Shown here piece by piece: positions 15,633-23,242 of a stretch of 64,000 nucleotides of DNA; within the stretch, counting starts at the first letter, position 1, and each line of letters begins with the position of its first letter. The position numbers and the translations under genes were made by a program. This DNA comes from Hymenobacter mellowenesis. GTDB taxonomy: Bacteria; Bacteroidota; Bacteroidia; Cytophagales; Hymenobacteraceae. The notes beneath the pieces are model-generated. The model was not told the DNA's origin. It did no database searches and saw nothing but the letters and a program-made list of their open reading frames with translations. Location of the stretch: assembly GCF_030581005.1 (NCBI RefSeq), contig NZ_JAUQSX010000017.1:1-64000 (forward strand). Reading direction: 5' to 3'.

Positions 15633-16679
15633 GTGAATCTTTCCTTGTTGAACCGCTCGACCGTTTGGACCGGGCTGCTGGGCACGTCTGCCGTGCTGTC
15701 CGGCTTTGCTGCTTCCGAAGGCGCGTCGGCCGTGCCTGTTCCGCGCAGCCGCACCTTCGCGCTCACCGTCACGGCCACCGTGCCCGTGCCCCCGCCCGGC
15801 ACCAAAACCCTGGATGTGTGGCTGCCCATGCCGCACTCCGACGGGTCGCAGAAGGTGGGCAATCTAACCGTGGCCGTCAACCATTCCTTCGACAGCAAGG
15901 CGCATTCCAAGATTGAGAAGGGGGCCTATGGCAACCAGATGTACTACCTGCACCTCACCACGATGCCCACCGCGCCGATGGTCGTTACCATGCGGGGCCA
16001 AATCACGCGCCGCGAGCACCTCAACCTGCGCGCCAACACGCCCACCGCCTACGTCGCCAGAGAAAAACCCGACCCTGACCTGGCTCGCTGGCTGGCCCCC
16101 GACCGCCTCGTGCCGCTTGATGCCAAAATCAAGCAGCAAGCCCAGGAAGTGGTGGCCAAAGCCGGCGCCAAAACCGATTTGGAGAAAGCCCGCGCCATCT
16201 ACGAGCACGTGGTGAGCACCGTCACCTACGACAAAACCGGCCAGGGCTGGGGCCGCGGCGACATCTACTACGCCTGCGACGCCCGCCGCGGCAACTGCAC
16301 CGATTTCCACGCCATCGTCATCGGCTATTGCCGCAGCCTGGGCATCCCGGCGCGCTTCAGCATCGGCCTGCCCCTGCCCGCCGACCGCGGCCAGGGCGAA
16401 ATTAAAGGCTACCACTGCTGGGCCGAGTTCTACACCAAGGAAACCGGCTGGGTGCCCGTCGATGCCTCCGAAGCCGCCAAGAACCCCGACAAGCGCAACT
16501 ACTTCTTCGGCGCCCACGACGAAAACCGCGTCGAATTCACCCGCGGCCGCGACGTGGAGCTGGCCCCCAAACAGGCCGGCCCGCCGCTCAACTACTTCGT
16601 GTACCCCTACGCCGAAGCCAACGGCCAGCCGCTGGAAGTGGTCCGGAAGTACGAATTTGTGGATGTGGTGGGGAAGTAG
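15633..16679 (+). CDS. exported transglutaminase-like (papain-fold) protein
   Basis: 348 aa, starting with GTG at 15633. A hydrophobic N-terminus (to ~residue 33) suggests export. The transglutaminase-core triad is intact: C222 in GNCTDFHAIVIGYCR, H261 in GYHCWAEFY, D277 in WVPVDASEA. The N-terminal ~130 residues form a beta-rich domain (WLPMPHSDGSQKV) common in this group. Members are peptidases or transamidases acting on proteins or peptides; the substrate is not known. Divergent from the AraC regulator over 215 bp. Followed by class A palindrome A2. Confidence 0.85.
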   Translation: MNLSLLNRSTVWTGLLGTSAVLSGFAASEGASAVPVPRSRTFALTVTATVPVPPPGTKTLDVWLPMPHSDGSQKVGNLTVAVNHSFDSKAHSKIEKGAYGNQMYYLHLTTMPTAPMVVTMRGQITRREHLNLRANTPTAYVAREKPDPDLARWLAPDRLVPLDAKIKQQAQEVVAKAGAKTDLEKARAIYEHVVSTVTYDKTGQGWGRGDIYYACDARRGNCTDFHAIVIGYCRSLGIPARFSIGLPLPADRGQGEIKGYHCWAEFYTKETGWVPVDASEAAKNPDKRNYFFGAHDENRVEFTRGRDVELAPKQAGPPLNYFVYPYAEANGQPLEVVRKYEFVDVVGK

Positions 16680-16690
16680 CAGCGAAGTTT

Positions 16691-16785
16691 GAACGTCATG
16701 CAGAGCGCAGCGAAGCATCCTTACCGCGGCAGTAAATAATTACTGGTGGCGGTAAAGATGCTTCGCTGCGCTCTGCATGACGTTC
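16691..16785. repeat. class A palindromic element, copy A2
   Basis: 37-bp arms (16691-16727, 16749-16785) with one mismatch and a 21-nt loop. Arm core GTCATGCAGAGCGCAGCGAA. Between convergent genes: 11 nt from one stop and 19 nt from the other. Confidence 0.92.
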
Positions 16786-16804
16786 TTTCTTTACCAACCC
16801 TACG

Positions 16805-17767
16805 CTATTCCGCCTTCACCGGCTGCGTCTCTTGCAGGGTCTGCACGTCATCGGCCGTCAGACGCAGCTCGGTGGCTTCGAGCAACTCCGTGACCTGGCC
16901 CACGCTGGTGGCGCTGGCGATGGGGGCCGTCACGGCGGGGGCCTGCATCAGCCAGGCCAGGGCCACCTGGGCGGGCGTGGCCTGCTGGTGGTCGGCCACG
17001 GCGTCGAGGGCGGTGAGCAGGGCCAGGCCCTTTTCGTTCAGGTATTTCTGGCCCACACCGGCGCCGCGCGGACTTTTCTGCAGGTCGTTCTGGTCGCGGT
17101 ACTTGCCGGTGAGGAAACCAGCCGCGAGGCCGTAGTACGGAATGGCGCTGATGTTTTCTTCGAGCAGCAGCGGCGCAAGGTTCTGCTCAAAATCTTCACG
17201 GTCGTAGAGGTTGTAAAGGTTTTGCAGCGTTTCGTAGCGCGGAAAACCGTGCTGCTTGCTGGCGGCCAGCGACTCCTGCAGGCGCGCCGCCGTGAAGTTG
17301 GAAGCCCCAACGGCGCGCACTTTGCCTTCTTTCACCAGTTGGGCATAGGCTTCAAGCGTTTCCTCCACTGGGGTGGTTTCGTCGTCTTTGTGCGACTGGT
17401 AGAGGTCGATGTAATCGGTTTGCAGGCGCTTGAGGGAGCCTTCCACGGCGCGCAGGATGTAGTCCTTTTTCAGGCCTTTATTCTCGGGATTCACTTCCCA
17501 GCCCACTTTGGTAGCGATGACGACGTCGTCGCGCCGGCCGCGCCGCTGCAGCCACTTGCCGATGATGGTTTCCGACTCGCCGCCCACGTGGCCCGGTACC
17601 CACACCGAGTAGCCATCGGCGGTATCGATGGCGTTGCCGCCGTTGGCCACGAAGGCATCGAGTACGGCGAAGGAAGTAGCCTCGTCGATGGTCCAGCCAA
17701 AGACGTTGCCGCCCAGCATCAGGGGCGAAATGTGCAGGCCGGAGCGGCCCAGTTCACGGGTTTGCAT
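16805..17767 (-). CDS. aldo/keto reductase
   Basis: 320-aa cytosolic NADP(H)-dependent oxidoreductase of the AKR superfamily (YajO/IolS-like group). The catalytic tetrad is visible: D48 and Y53 in AIDTADGYSVW, Lys in ATKVGW, His in DLYQSHKDD. The cofactor-binding C-terminal part includes PIASATSVGQVTELLEA. It reduces aldehydes or ketones; substrate unknown. Lies 55 nt downstream of... no same-strand partner directly abuts it: the GH13 gene ends at 17822 on the same strand, so both could share a transcript. Confidence 0.9.
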   Translation of the reverse strand: MQTRELGRSGLHISPLMLGGNVFGWTIDEATSFAVLDAFVANGGNAIDTADGYSVWVPGHVGGESETIIGKWLQRRGRRDDVVIATKVGWEVNPENKGLKKDYILRAVEGSLKRLQTDYIDLYQSHKDDETTPVEETLEAYAQLVKEGKVRAVGASNFTAARLQESLAASKQHGFPRYETLQNLYNLYDREDFEQNLAPLLLEENISAIPYYGLAAGFLTGKYRDQNDLQKSPRGAGVGQKYLNEKGLALLTALDAVADHQQATPAQVALAWLMQAPAVTAPIASATSVGQVTELLEATELRLTADDVQTLQETQPVKAE

Positions 17768-17821
17768 AGCGAAAGAAGATTCAAAGAATGAGCTTGGCTA
17801 ACCGGAAAGTGGCCCCGAAGG

Positions 17822-19162
17822 TTAGCCGACCGCCGTTTCAGCCACCAGCACACGCCAGCCGTGGGCCGGGATTTCCAGGGGCTGGCCGTCGCTCAGCATC
17901 AGCGTTTCGCCGCTGAACAAGTCGCGCCACCGGCCGGCCACGGCGGACAGCGTGCGCGTCTCGGCCGCCACGTTCACGGCGCAAAGCACCGCCGCGCCGC
18001 CTTTGCTGCGGGTGAAAACATACACGTCCAGCGGGCCCGGCAAGCGCTGGAACTGGCTGGTCGGGTCGCCGTTGCGCAGGGCCGGGTGCGCTTTTTTGAG
18101 TTGAAAAAGGTGGGTATAGAAGTCCTGCAGCGGGTAGTTGTTCCACTCAATCGGGTCGCGGTCAAAGAAGGCCAGCCGGCGGTTCAGGCCCGCTTCCTGG
18201 CCCGAGTAGAGCATGGGCATGCCCGGCAGCAGGGCCGTGAGCACGGCGAAGGGCAGGGCCAGCGGGCCCAGGCGCTCGTACTCGGTGCCGTCCCAGCTGT
18301 TTACGTCGTGGTTGCTGGTGAAGTGCATCAGGTACACGCTGGGCGGGTATTTCGCGCGCTCGGCGGCCAGGTACACGTCGATGTCGGCCAGCGGGGCGTG
18401 GCCTTCGGCAATGCGGTCGAGCAGGTAGTGCAGGCGCAGGCCGAAGGTCATGTTGAAAGCCTTTTCCAGTAGCTTGGTATCGGAGTTGAATTCCTCCCAG
18501 GTCAGCCCGCCCGAGGGGTAGAGCTCGTCCCACTCGGCCAGCATGAATACTGGCTTGATGGCGTCGAGCACCGGCCGGGCCTCGTCCCAGAAATCGGTGG
18601 GCACCAGGCCGGCCACGTCGCAGCGGTAGCCGTCGATGTCGGCTTCACGCAGCCACCAGGCCAGCGCCCCGGTCATGTAATGGCGCATGGCGCGGTTGGT
18701 GTAGTCGAGGGCCACCACGTCGGTCCAGTCGGGCACGGGCGGCACCAGCTGGCCGGCATCGTCGTGCTGGTACCAGTCGGGATGCTCGGCGATGAGGGCG
18801 TTGTCGCGGCTGGTGTGGTTGGCCACCCAATCCAGTATCACCTTCATTCCCAGTCCATGCGCCGTTTTCACCAGATGGCATAGGTCGTCCAGTGTGCCGA
18901 ATTCCGGGTTCACGCCGAAATAGTCGCGCACGGCATAGGGCGAGCCCAGCGTGCCTTTGCGCTCCGCCTCGCCAATGGGATGCACCGGCATCAGCCACAC
19001 AATGCCCACGCCCATAGCCGCCAGGCGCGGCAGGTGCGCCTCGAAAGCCCGAAACGTGCCCTCTTGTGTGAAATTCCGAACGTTGACTTCGTAGATGGTG
19101 GCGTGGGCGGCCCACTCGGGGTGGGGCACGGTGAATCGGGTGGCAAGCGGGTGGTCGGGCAT
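17822..19162 (-). CDS. cytosolic GH13 alpha-amylase family enzyme
   Basis: 446 aa, no signal peptide. GH13 TIM-barrel motifs: DWVANHTS (region I), GYRCDVAGL with nucleophile D182 (region II), LAEWDE with acid/base E210 (region III), FTSNHDVNSWDG with H285-D286 (region IV). A short C-terminal beta domain follows. The enzyme should hydrolyse or transfer alpha-1,4-glucosidic bonds inside the cell. It is a clear paralogue of the lipoprotein at 23243-24721: motifs and spacing match through the whole barrel (shared stretches such as GLVPTDFW and VFMLAEWDEL). Start 19162 chosen because homology begins right after it. Confidence 0.9.
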   Translation of the reverse strand: MPDHPLATRFTVPHPEWAAHATIYEVNVRNFTQEGTFRAFEAHLPRLAAMGVGIVWLMPVHPIGEAERKGTLGSPYAVRDYFGVNPEFGTLDDLCHLVKTAHGLGMKVILDWVANHTSRDNALIAEHPDWYQHDDAGQLVPPVPDWTDVVALDYTNRAMRHYMTGALAWWLREADIDGYRCDVAGLVPTDFWDEARPVLDAIKPVFMLAEWDELYPSGGLTWEEFNSDTKLLEKAFNMTFGLRLHYLLDRIAEGHAPLADIDVYLAAERAKYPPSVYLMHFTSNHDVNSWDGTEYERLGPLALPFAVLTALLPGMPMLYSGQEAGLNRRLAFFDRDPIEWNNYPLQDFYTHLFQLKKAHPALRNGDPTSQFQRLPGPLDVYVFTRSKGGAAVLCAVNVAAETRTLSAVAGRWRDLFSGETLMLSDGQPLEIPAHGWRVLVAETAVG

Positions 19163-19239
19163 CGGGAGGGGCGTGGTGGAGCTTCTCGCTACGCGGCCCT
19201 GGTGCCGGCGGTTATCGTCTGGTGATGGTTGAACGATGC

Positions 19240-19331
19240 AGAGACGCAATAGTTGGAGTCTCGTCGTCTGCGCCGCGTGGGGGAATTCAACGCAAGTCGT
19301 TCAACGACGAGACTCCAACTATTACGTCTCT
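19240..19331. repeat. class B palindromic element, copy B2
   Basis: 28-bp arms (19240-19267, 19304-19331) with one mismatch; arm begins AGAGACGCAATAGTTGGAGT. The TTGAACGA/TCGTTCAA motif seen in B1 is repeated. The minus-strand outer end reads GTGTAGAGACG, and its TAG (19330-19332) is the stop codon of the VOC gene. Confidence 0.92.
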
Positions 19332-19719
19332 ACACCTCATAGAATTCCAGCGGCAGCCCGTCGGGGTCGGCGAAAAAGGTGAAGCGGCGGCCCGTCAGCT
19401 CATCTACCCGCACAGGCTCGCAGGTCACGCCGTGGGCTTCCATATGTCGGATGGCGGCGGCTACATCGGCCACGCTGAAGGCCAGGTGGCGCAGGCCGGC
19501 CGCTTCGGGGTAACTGGGGCGCGGCGGCGGCTGGGGGAAGGAAAACAACTCCAACACGTACTGCCCGTTTACGGCCAAATCCAGCTTGTGCGAATTGCGG
19601 GCGGCGCGATAGGTTTCGTCCAGAATTTCCAGCCCAAGAATCTCGGTGTAAAAGCGTTTCGACGCCGCGTAATCGGCACAAATGAGGGCCACGTGGTGCA
19701 GGCCGAGGAGAGGCAGCAT
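19330..19719 (-). CDS. VOC (glyoxalase/bleomycin resistance) superfamily protein
   Basis: 129 aa, single VOC module pair: GLHHVALICADYAASKRFYTEILGLE then LRHLAFSVADVAAAIRHMEAHG and FFADPDGLPLEFYEV. Metal ligands expected from the fold are H in LHHVAL, E in VLELFSF, H in LRHLAF and E in PLEFYE, all present, so it is probably a metal-dependent lyase or isomerase of the glyoxalase I-like (YaeR) type. Substrate not known. The stop codon lies inside palindrome B2. 47 nt downstream of the DinB-like gene on the same strand. Confidence 0.88.
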   Translation of the reverse strand: MLPLLGLHHVALICADYAASKRFYTEILGLEILDETYRAARNSHKLDLAVNGQYVLELFSFPQPPPRPSYPEAAGLRHLAFSVADVAAAIRHMEAHGVTCEPVRVDELTGRRFTFFADPDGLPLEFYEV

Positions 19720-19766
19720 ACGGAAAGCAGGTTGGGGATAAGGAGAGACAAAGGCCGAGCAACGCG

Positions 19767-20246
19767 CTACGTCCGAATCACGTCGGTATCCACCGGCACG
19801 TAGCCCAACTGCCGGCTCATGCTCAGGGCCTGGCCTTTGTGGTGAAACTCGTGGGTGATGACGTGGGTGAACAAATGCAGTGGCGACAGCCGCAAGGGCG
19901 CTGGGTGCCGCGCAGACACAAAATGCTGCGTGATGAGCCACTGGCCGGCAAAGTGCTGCCCGAATTCCCTCACCAGCGCATCCACGCTTGCAAACAAGGC
20001 CCGCACGGCCGCCACGTCCGGCACCTGGGCCGGCAGCGGGCGCACCAGCGGCCGGCCCAGCCCCACCTCGCCCAGCCAACCTTGGTAGCAGTCCGCCACG
20101 TGCACCAGTAAATCGCGGATGCTGCTATGGTTGAAGGCGGCCACCGGCGCCACAAAATGCGCCGGGCTGAGCGTGGCGCAATACCGCAGCAGTGCCGCGC
20201 GCGCCCCGCGAATCAGGTCATACTGCTGGGAGAAAGCGGGGTCCAT
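19767..20246 (-). CDS. DinB/YfiT-like four-helix protein
   Basis: 159 aa. Four-helix-bundle pattern with the three metal-binding histidines typical of DinB-like proteins: H in FNHSSIRDLLVHVAD, and the HxxxH pair in THVITHEFHHKGQ. Members include thiol S-transferases and stress-associated proteins; the exact role is not determined. Start at 20246 (MDPAFSQQYDLI); the upstream in-frame ATG lies in the class A repeat and is rejected. Confidence 0.83.
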   Translation of the reverse strand: MDPAFSQQYDLIRGARAALLRYCATLSPAHFVAPVAAFNHSSIRDLLVHVADCYQGWLGEVGLGRPLVRPLPAQVPDVAAVRALFASVDALVREFGQHFAGQWLITQHFVSARHPAPLRLSPLHLFTHVITHEFHHKGQALSMSRQLGYVPVDTDVIRT

Positions 20247-20283
20247 GGGAGCGTTGAATATAAGGATGTAGAATACGCAAAAC

Positions 20284-20374
20284 GTCATGCAGAGCGTAGC
20301 GAAGCATCTCGCGTGCCGCAGCTAAGCAACTGATTACTGCCCCGAGCGAGATGCTTCGCTGCGCTCTGCATGAC
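20284..20374. repeat. class A palindromic element, copy A3
   Basis: 29-bp arms (20284-20312, 20346-20374), one mismatch, 33-nt loop. Arm core GTCATGCAGAGCG. Lies 83 nt after the stop of the TlpA-like gene and 37 nt before the DinB-like start. Confidence 0.9.
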
Positions 20375-20457
20375 ATCCAAAAAAACGCCGCAAACCAGCG
20401 CTGCTTCCCGAAAGAAAAAGCCCTTATTTGCGGCGTACGTAGTAGCGAAGCAAAAAG

Positions 20458-21603
20458 CTAGTTCACCTTGTTCAGCAGCTTGCCGAGGGTGCTTTGCAGC
20501 TCCTCGCCGCGCAGGTTGGCGGCCACGATTTTGCCCTGCGGGTCGAGCAGGAAGTTCTGCGGGATGGACTGCACGCCGTATTCCTGGGCCACGGCGTTGT
20601 TCCAGAATTTCAGGTCCGACACCTGCGTCCAGGCCAGGCCGTCTTTCTCGATGGCGCGCATCCAGGCATCGCGGGCGCCCTCGCGGTCGAGCGACACGCC
20701 GAGGATGGTGAAGCCTTTGTCTTTGAAGGCGTTGTAGGCCTTCACCACGTTGGGGTTTTCCTGGCGGCAGGGGCCGCACCAGCTGGCCCAGAAGTCAATC
20801 AGCACGTACTTGCCGCGCAGGCTGCTCAGCTTCACGGGCACGTTGTCGGGGGTGTTCTGGGTGAAATCGGGGGCGGTGGCGCCGATGGCCACTTTCTGCA
20901 AACGCTTGATTTGCTCATCGATGCGCTGGCCGCGCGGCGAGTTGCGCAGGTTGGCGCTCAGGCCCTGGTAGAGGGCCGCATAAGACGCCACTTCCGGCAC
21001 GGAGCCGCTCGCATCCTGCAGCACAAATAAGCTGTAGCGCGTGTCGGGGTGGGCCTTGATGTAGGCGGTTTGCATCTTCTTCTGCTCGGCCTCGATGGGG
21101 TCGAGCTTGGCTTCGAGCTGCTTGATGTAAGCCGGGTCCTTGCGCGTGGCCTCGGGCTGGGCGCGGTACTCCTTGATGTAGGCCTCGTAGCGGTCGTCCA
21201 GCGACTTCATGGAGGCCGTTAGCTTGGTTTTTTCGTCGTTGAGCGGCGTGCCGCGCACCACGGCTTTCGTAGCCGAATCGGGGGTGCTGACGGTGATGGT
21301 GCCTTGCTCCACAAAGAAAAAATCCTTGGTGGCGTCCTTCGATTTGGCCAGCGAAGTGCCGTTGTGGCTAAGGATGAGCGAGGCGCGTCCCGGCTCGGGC
21401 ACCGCGCCTTTGAACTCGAAATGCCCGTTTTTCACGGCCGCCGAATCGACCATCCACTTCTGCGCATTCACGTAGCGCAGATAGGCTTTTGCCACGCCGG
21501 CTTTGGCGCCCACGGTGCCTTTCACCACAAAGTTTTCGGCCGGGGCCTGCGCCTGGGCCAGGGCGGGCAGCAGCGCCAGCGCGCCGTAGAGGAGTTTTTT
21601 CAT
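20458..21603 (-). CDS. TlpA-like thioredoxin-fold protein with DUF4369-type domain (paralogue)
   Basis: 381 aa, same plan as the protein at 4234: signal peptide (MKKLLYGALALLPALAQAQA), DUF4369-like beta domain (ENFVVKGTVGAKAGVAKAYL), a charged helical segment (residues ~140-215), then the thioredoxin domain with C276-G-P-C279 in WASWCGPCRQENPNVV. Expected in the periplasm or outer envelope as a thiol-disulfide reductase. Start at 21603 fits the signal peptide. Followed by palindrome A3. Confidence 0.88.
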   Translation of the reverse strand: MKKLLYGALALLPALAQAQAPAENFVVKGTVGAKAGVAKAYLRYVNAQKWMVDSAAVKNGHFEFKGAVPEPGRASLILSHNGTSLAKSKDATKDFFFVEQGTITVSTPDSATKAVVRGTPLNDEKTKLTASMKSLDDRYEAYIKEYRAQPEATRKDPAYIKQLEAKLDPIEAEQKKMQTAYIKAHPDTRYSLFVLQDASGSVPEVASYAALYQGLSANLRNSPRGQRIDEQIKRLQKVAIGATAPDFTQNTPDNVPVKLSSLRGKYVLIDFWASWCGPCRQENPNVVKAYNAFKDKGFTILGVSLDREGARDAWMRAIEKDGLAWTQVSDLKFWNNAVAQEYGVQSIPQNFLLDPQGKIVAANLRGEELQSTLGKLLNKVN

Positions 21604-21720
21604 TAAGATGCAGAAAATAAGTTGGCAATAGGATGCCGGAAAGCCAGCGGCGGTTGCACGGCGCAAACCGCCCATCGGCGCCGGTTCCGGGTCCTAAATA
21701 TAGGTGGCCGGACTTTGACG

Positions 21721-22311
21721 CTACTCGCTCACCCAGCGGGTTTTGGCCTGCACCGGGCCGCGCTGGCCGGGCGCCGAGGGTACGTCGATGTAGCCCAGCT
21801 GGAAAAAGCCCAGCAGCCGGTCGTCAGTTTCAAGTCCGAAAAAGGCCTTGGCCTCCTCGGTGTAGGTGATGCCGCCGCTGCTCCAGTAGCCGCCCAGGCC
21901 GTAGGCGTGGGCCGAGAGGTGCAGGTTTTGCACGGCGCAGGCCACGGCTTCAATTTCCTCGATTTCGGGCAAGCGGCGCTCGGTGCGCTTCATGGCAATG
22001 GCGATGACGTGCGAGCACTGCGGCGGATTGTTGCGCAGGTTGGCGTGCTTGGCTGCTTTGTAGGCCGGGCCGGCGGTGCGCTCGTACAAATCGGCCTGGA
22101 AATCAGCAAGTTTTTGCAGCCCCGCGCCAGTGAAAACCACGAAGCGCCAGGGCTCGGTTTGCTTGTGGCTGGGGGCCCAGTTGGCGTTTTCGAGCAGCTG
22201 CCATACGGTCGAATCGGGGATGACGCGGCCGGGCGCAAACTGCGGAATGAATGTGCTGCGCCGCGTGCGGATGAGGTGATTGATTTGCTCGGTATCGAAG
22301 AGTTCGGACAT
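21721..22311 (-). CDS. nitroreductase family (YdjA-like) flavoprotein
   Basis: 196 aa. FMN-dependent nitroreductase fold: N-terminal RTRRST phosphate-binding motif, ANWAPSHKQTEPWRFVVF, and C-terminal GGYWSSGGITYTEEAKAFFGL. Reduces nitro compounds, quinones or related acceptors with NAD(P)H; physiological substrate not known. Start at 22311 chosen to match the family's usual beginning (INHLIRTRRS within 20 residues). Confidence 0.9.
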   Translation of the reverse strand: MSELFDTEQINHLIRTRRSTFIPQFAPGRVIPDSTVWQLLENANWAPSHKQTEPWRFVVFTGAGLQKLADFQADLYERTAGPAYKAAKHANLRNNPPQCSHVIAIAMKRTERRLPEIEEIEAVACAVQNLHLSAHAYGLGGYWSSGGITYTEEAKAFFGLETDDRLLGFFQLGYIDVPSAPGQRGPVQAKTRWVSE

Positions 22312-22381
22312 GCAGAAGTCGGAAAAGATGAATGAGTTCAACCCGCTGCCGCACCGAAAAGTTAAATCAGGCCCGAACGCT

Positions 22382-22466
22382 GTAGGGGCGAGGCTTGCCC
22401 CGCCCGCCGTTGAACGAAATCGTGGACGCGGCGCGGATGGCGGGCGGGGGCAAGCCCCGCCCCTAC
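22382..22466. repeat. class C palindromic element
   Basis: Arms 22382-22408 and 22439-22466, nearly perfect apart from one extra G and one mismatch; arm begins GTAGGGGCGAGGCTTGCCCC. The loop includes GTTGAACGA, a motif shared with class B. Lies 25 nt after the DUF421 stop and about 70 nt before the nitroreductase start. Confidence 0.88.
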
Positions 22467-22491
22467 GTCGTTCGAAAACCGGGCAACTGCC

Positions 22492-23208
22492 CTACGCCAC
22501 GCGGCGGGCCGTGCGGGCGGGCAGCCACTTGTTGCAGCGGCACACCGGGCAGGCGTGGGCGGGCCGGGGCGTCAGGGTTTCGACTTTGCCGCACTCGGTG
22601 CAGGCGTAGGCGCCCTCTTTCTCGATGAGGCTGATGGCTTTTTCCCGGTCTTCGGGCAGAATGGACAGGCCGGGGCGCACCTCGTCGTCTTCGTAGAAAA
22701 AGGCGCTGACCTGGCCCGTGGCTTCGATGTAGGCCAGGCGCACCTGGCCCAGGTGCTCGACCTGCAGCTGCCGCAGCTCGCCGAACAGCTCCTTGTGCGT
22801 GAGGTTCTGCTTGCGCAGGGCGGCGTCGACGATGGCGCCGTCGGCCACGAGCTTTACCGGCGTGCCTTCCAGCCAGTCGCTGAAGCGCGGGAACCGCTCG
22901 GTGAGGCGGTTGAGCACCACGTAAAGCAGCATCACCACCCCAAACACCAGCACGATATGCGTGAGGGCGGCATCCTGGTAAAACATGGCGTCGCCCGCGG
23001 CCGAACCCAGCGCCAGAATGATGCTCAGCTCGAACAGCGAAAGCTGCCGCACCCCGCGCCGGCCCGTGACGCGCAGCGCCGCCAGCGTGAGCAAATACAC
23101 CGCCACGCAGCGAAAGGCGACTTCAAACAGGAAAGCGGGCGGGGCATCGGCCGTCCAGAGCAGGCGCTGCCAGTCAAAGGGAACAATGGTTTCGGCGAGC
23201 AGGGGCAT
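22492..23208 (-). CDS. DUF421 (YetF-like) membrane protein with C-terminal zinc-ribbon-like tail
   Basis: 238 aa. Three N-terminal membrane helices (FEVAFRCVAVYLLTLAALRV; FELSIILALGSAAGDAMF; HIVLVFGVVMLLYVVLN), then the DUF421 core (FSDWLEGTPVKLVADGAI ... LTHKELFGELRQLQVEHL). An added tail carries two Cys pairs (ACTECGKVE and CPVCRCNKW), a zinc-ribbon or rubredoxin-like knuckle that is not part of the usual family. Function of DUF421 is unknown; homologues are membrane proteins found in stress and spore contexts. Confidence 0.86.
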   Translation of the reverse strand: MPLLAETIVPFDWQRLLWTADAPPAFLFEVAFRCVAVYLLTLAALRVTGRRGVRQLSLFELSIILALGSAAGDAMFYQDAALTHIVLVFGVVMLLYVVLNRLTERFPRFSDWLEGTPVKLVADGAIVDAALRKQNLTHKELFGELRQLQVEHLGQVRLAYIEATGQVSAFFYEDDEVRPGLSILPEDREKAISLIEKEGAYACTECGKVETLTPRPAHACPVCRCNKWLPARTARRVA

Positions 23209-23242
23209 GGGCAGCTGAACGGTTGGTGTCAGCGTTACTTAC

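Noticed and set aside
20247..20288. Upstream start for the DinB-like protein
   Set aside because: The ATG lies in class A element A3; the family homology begins after 20246.
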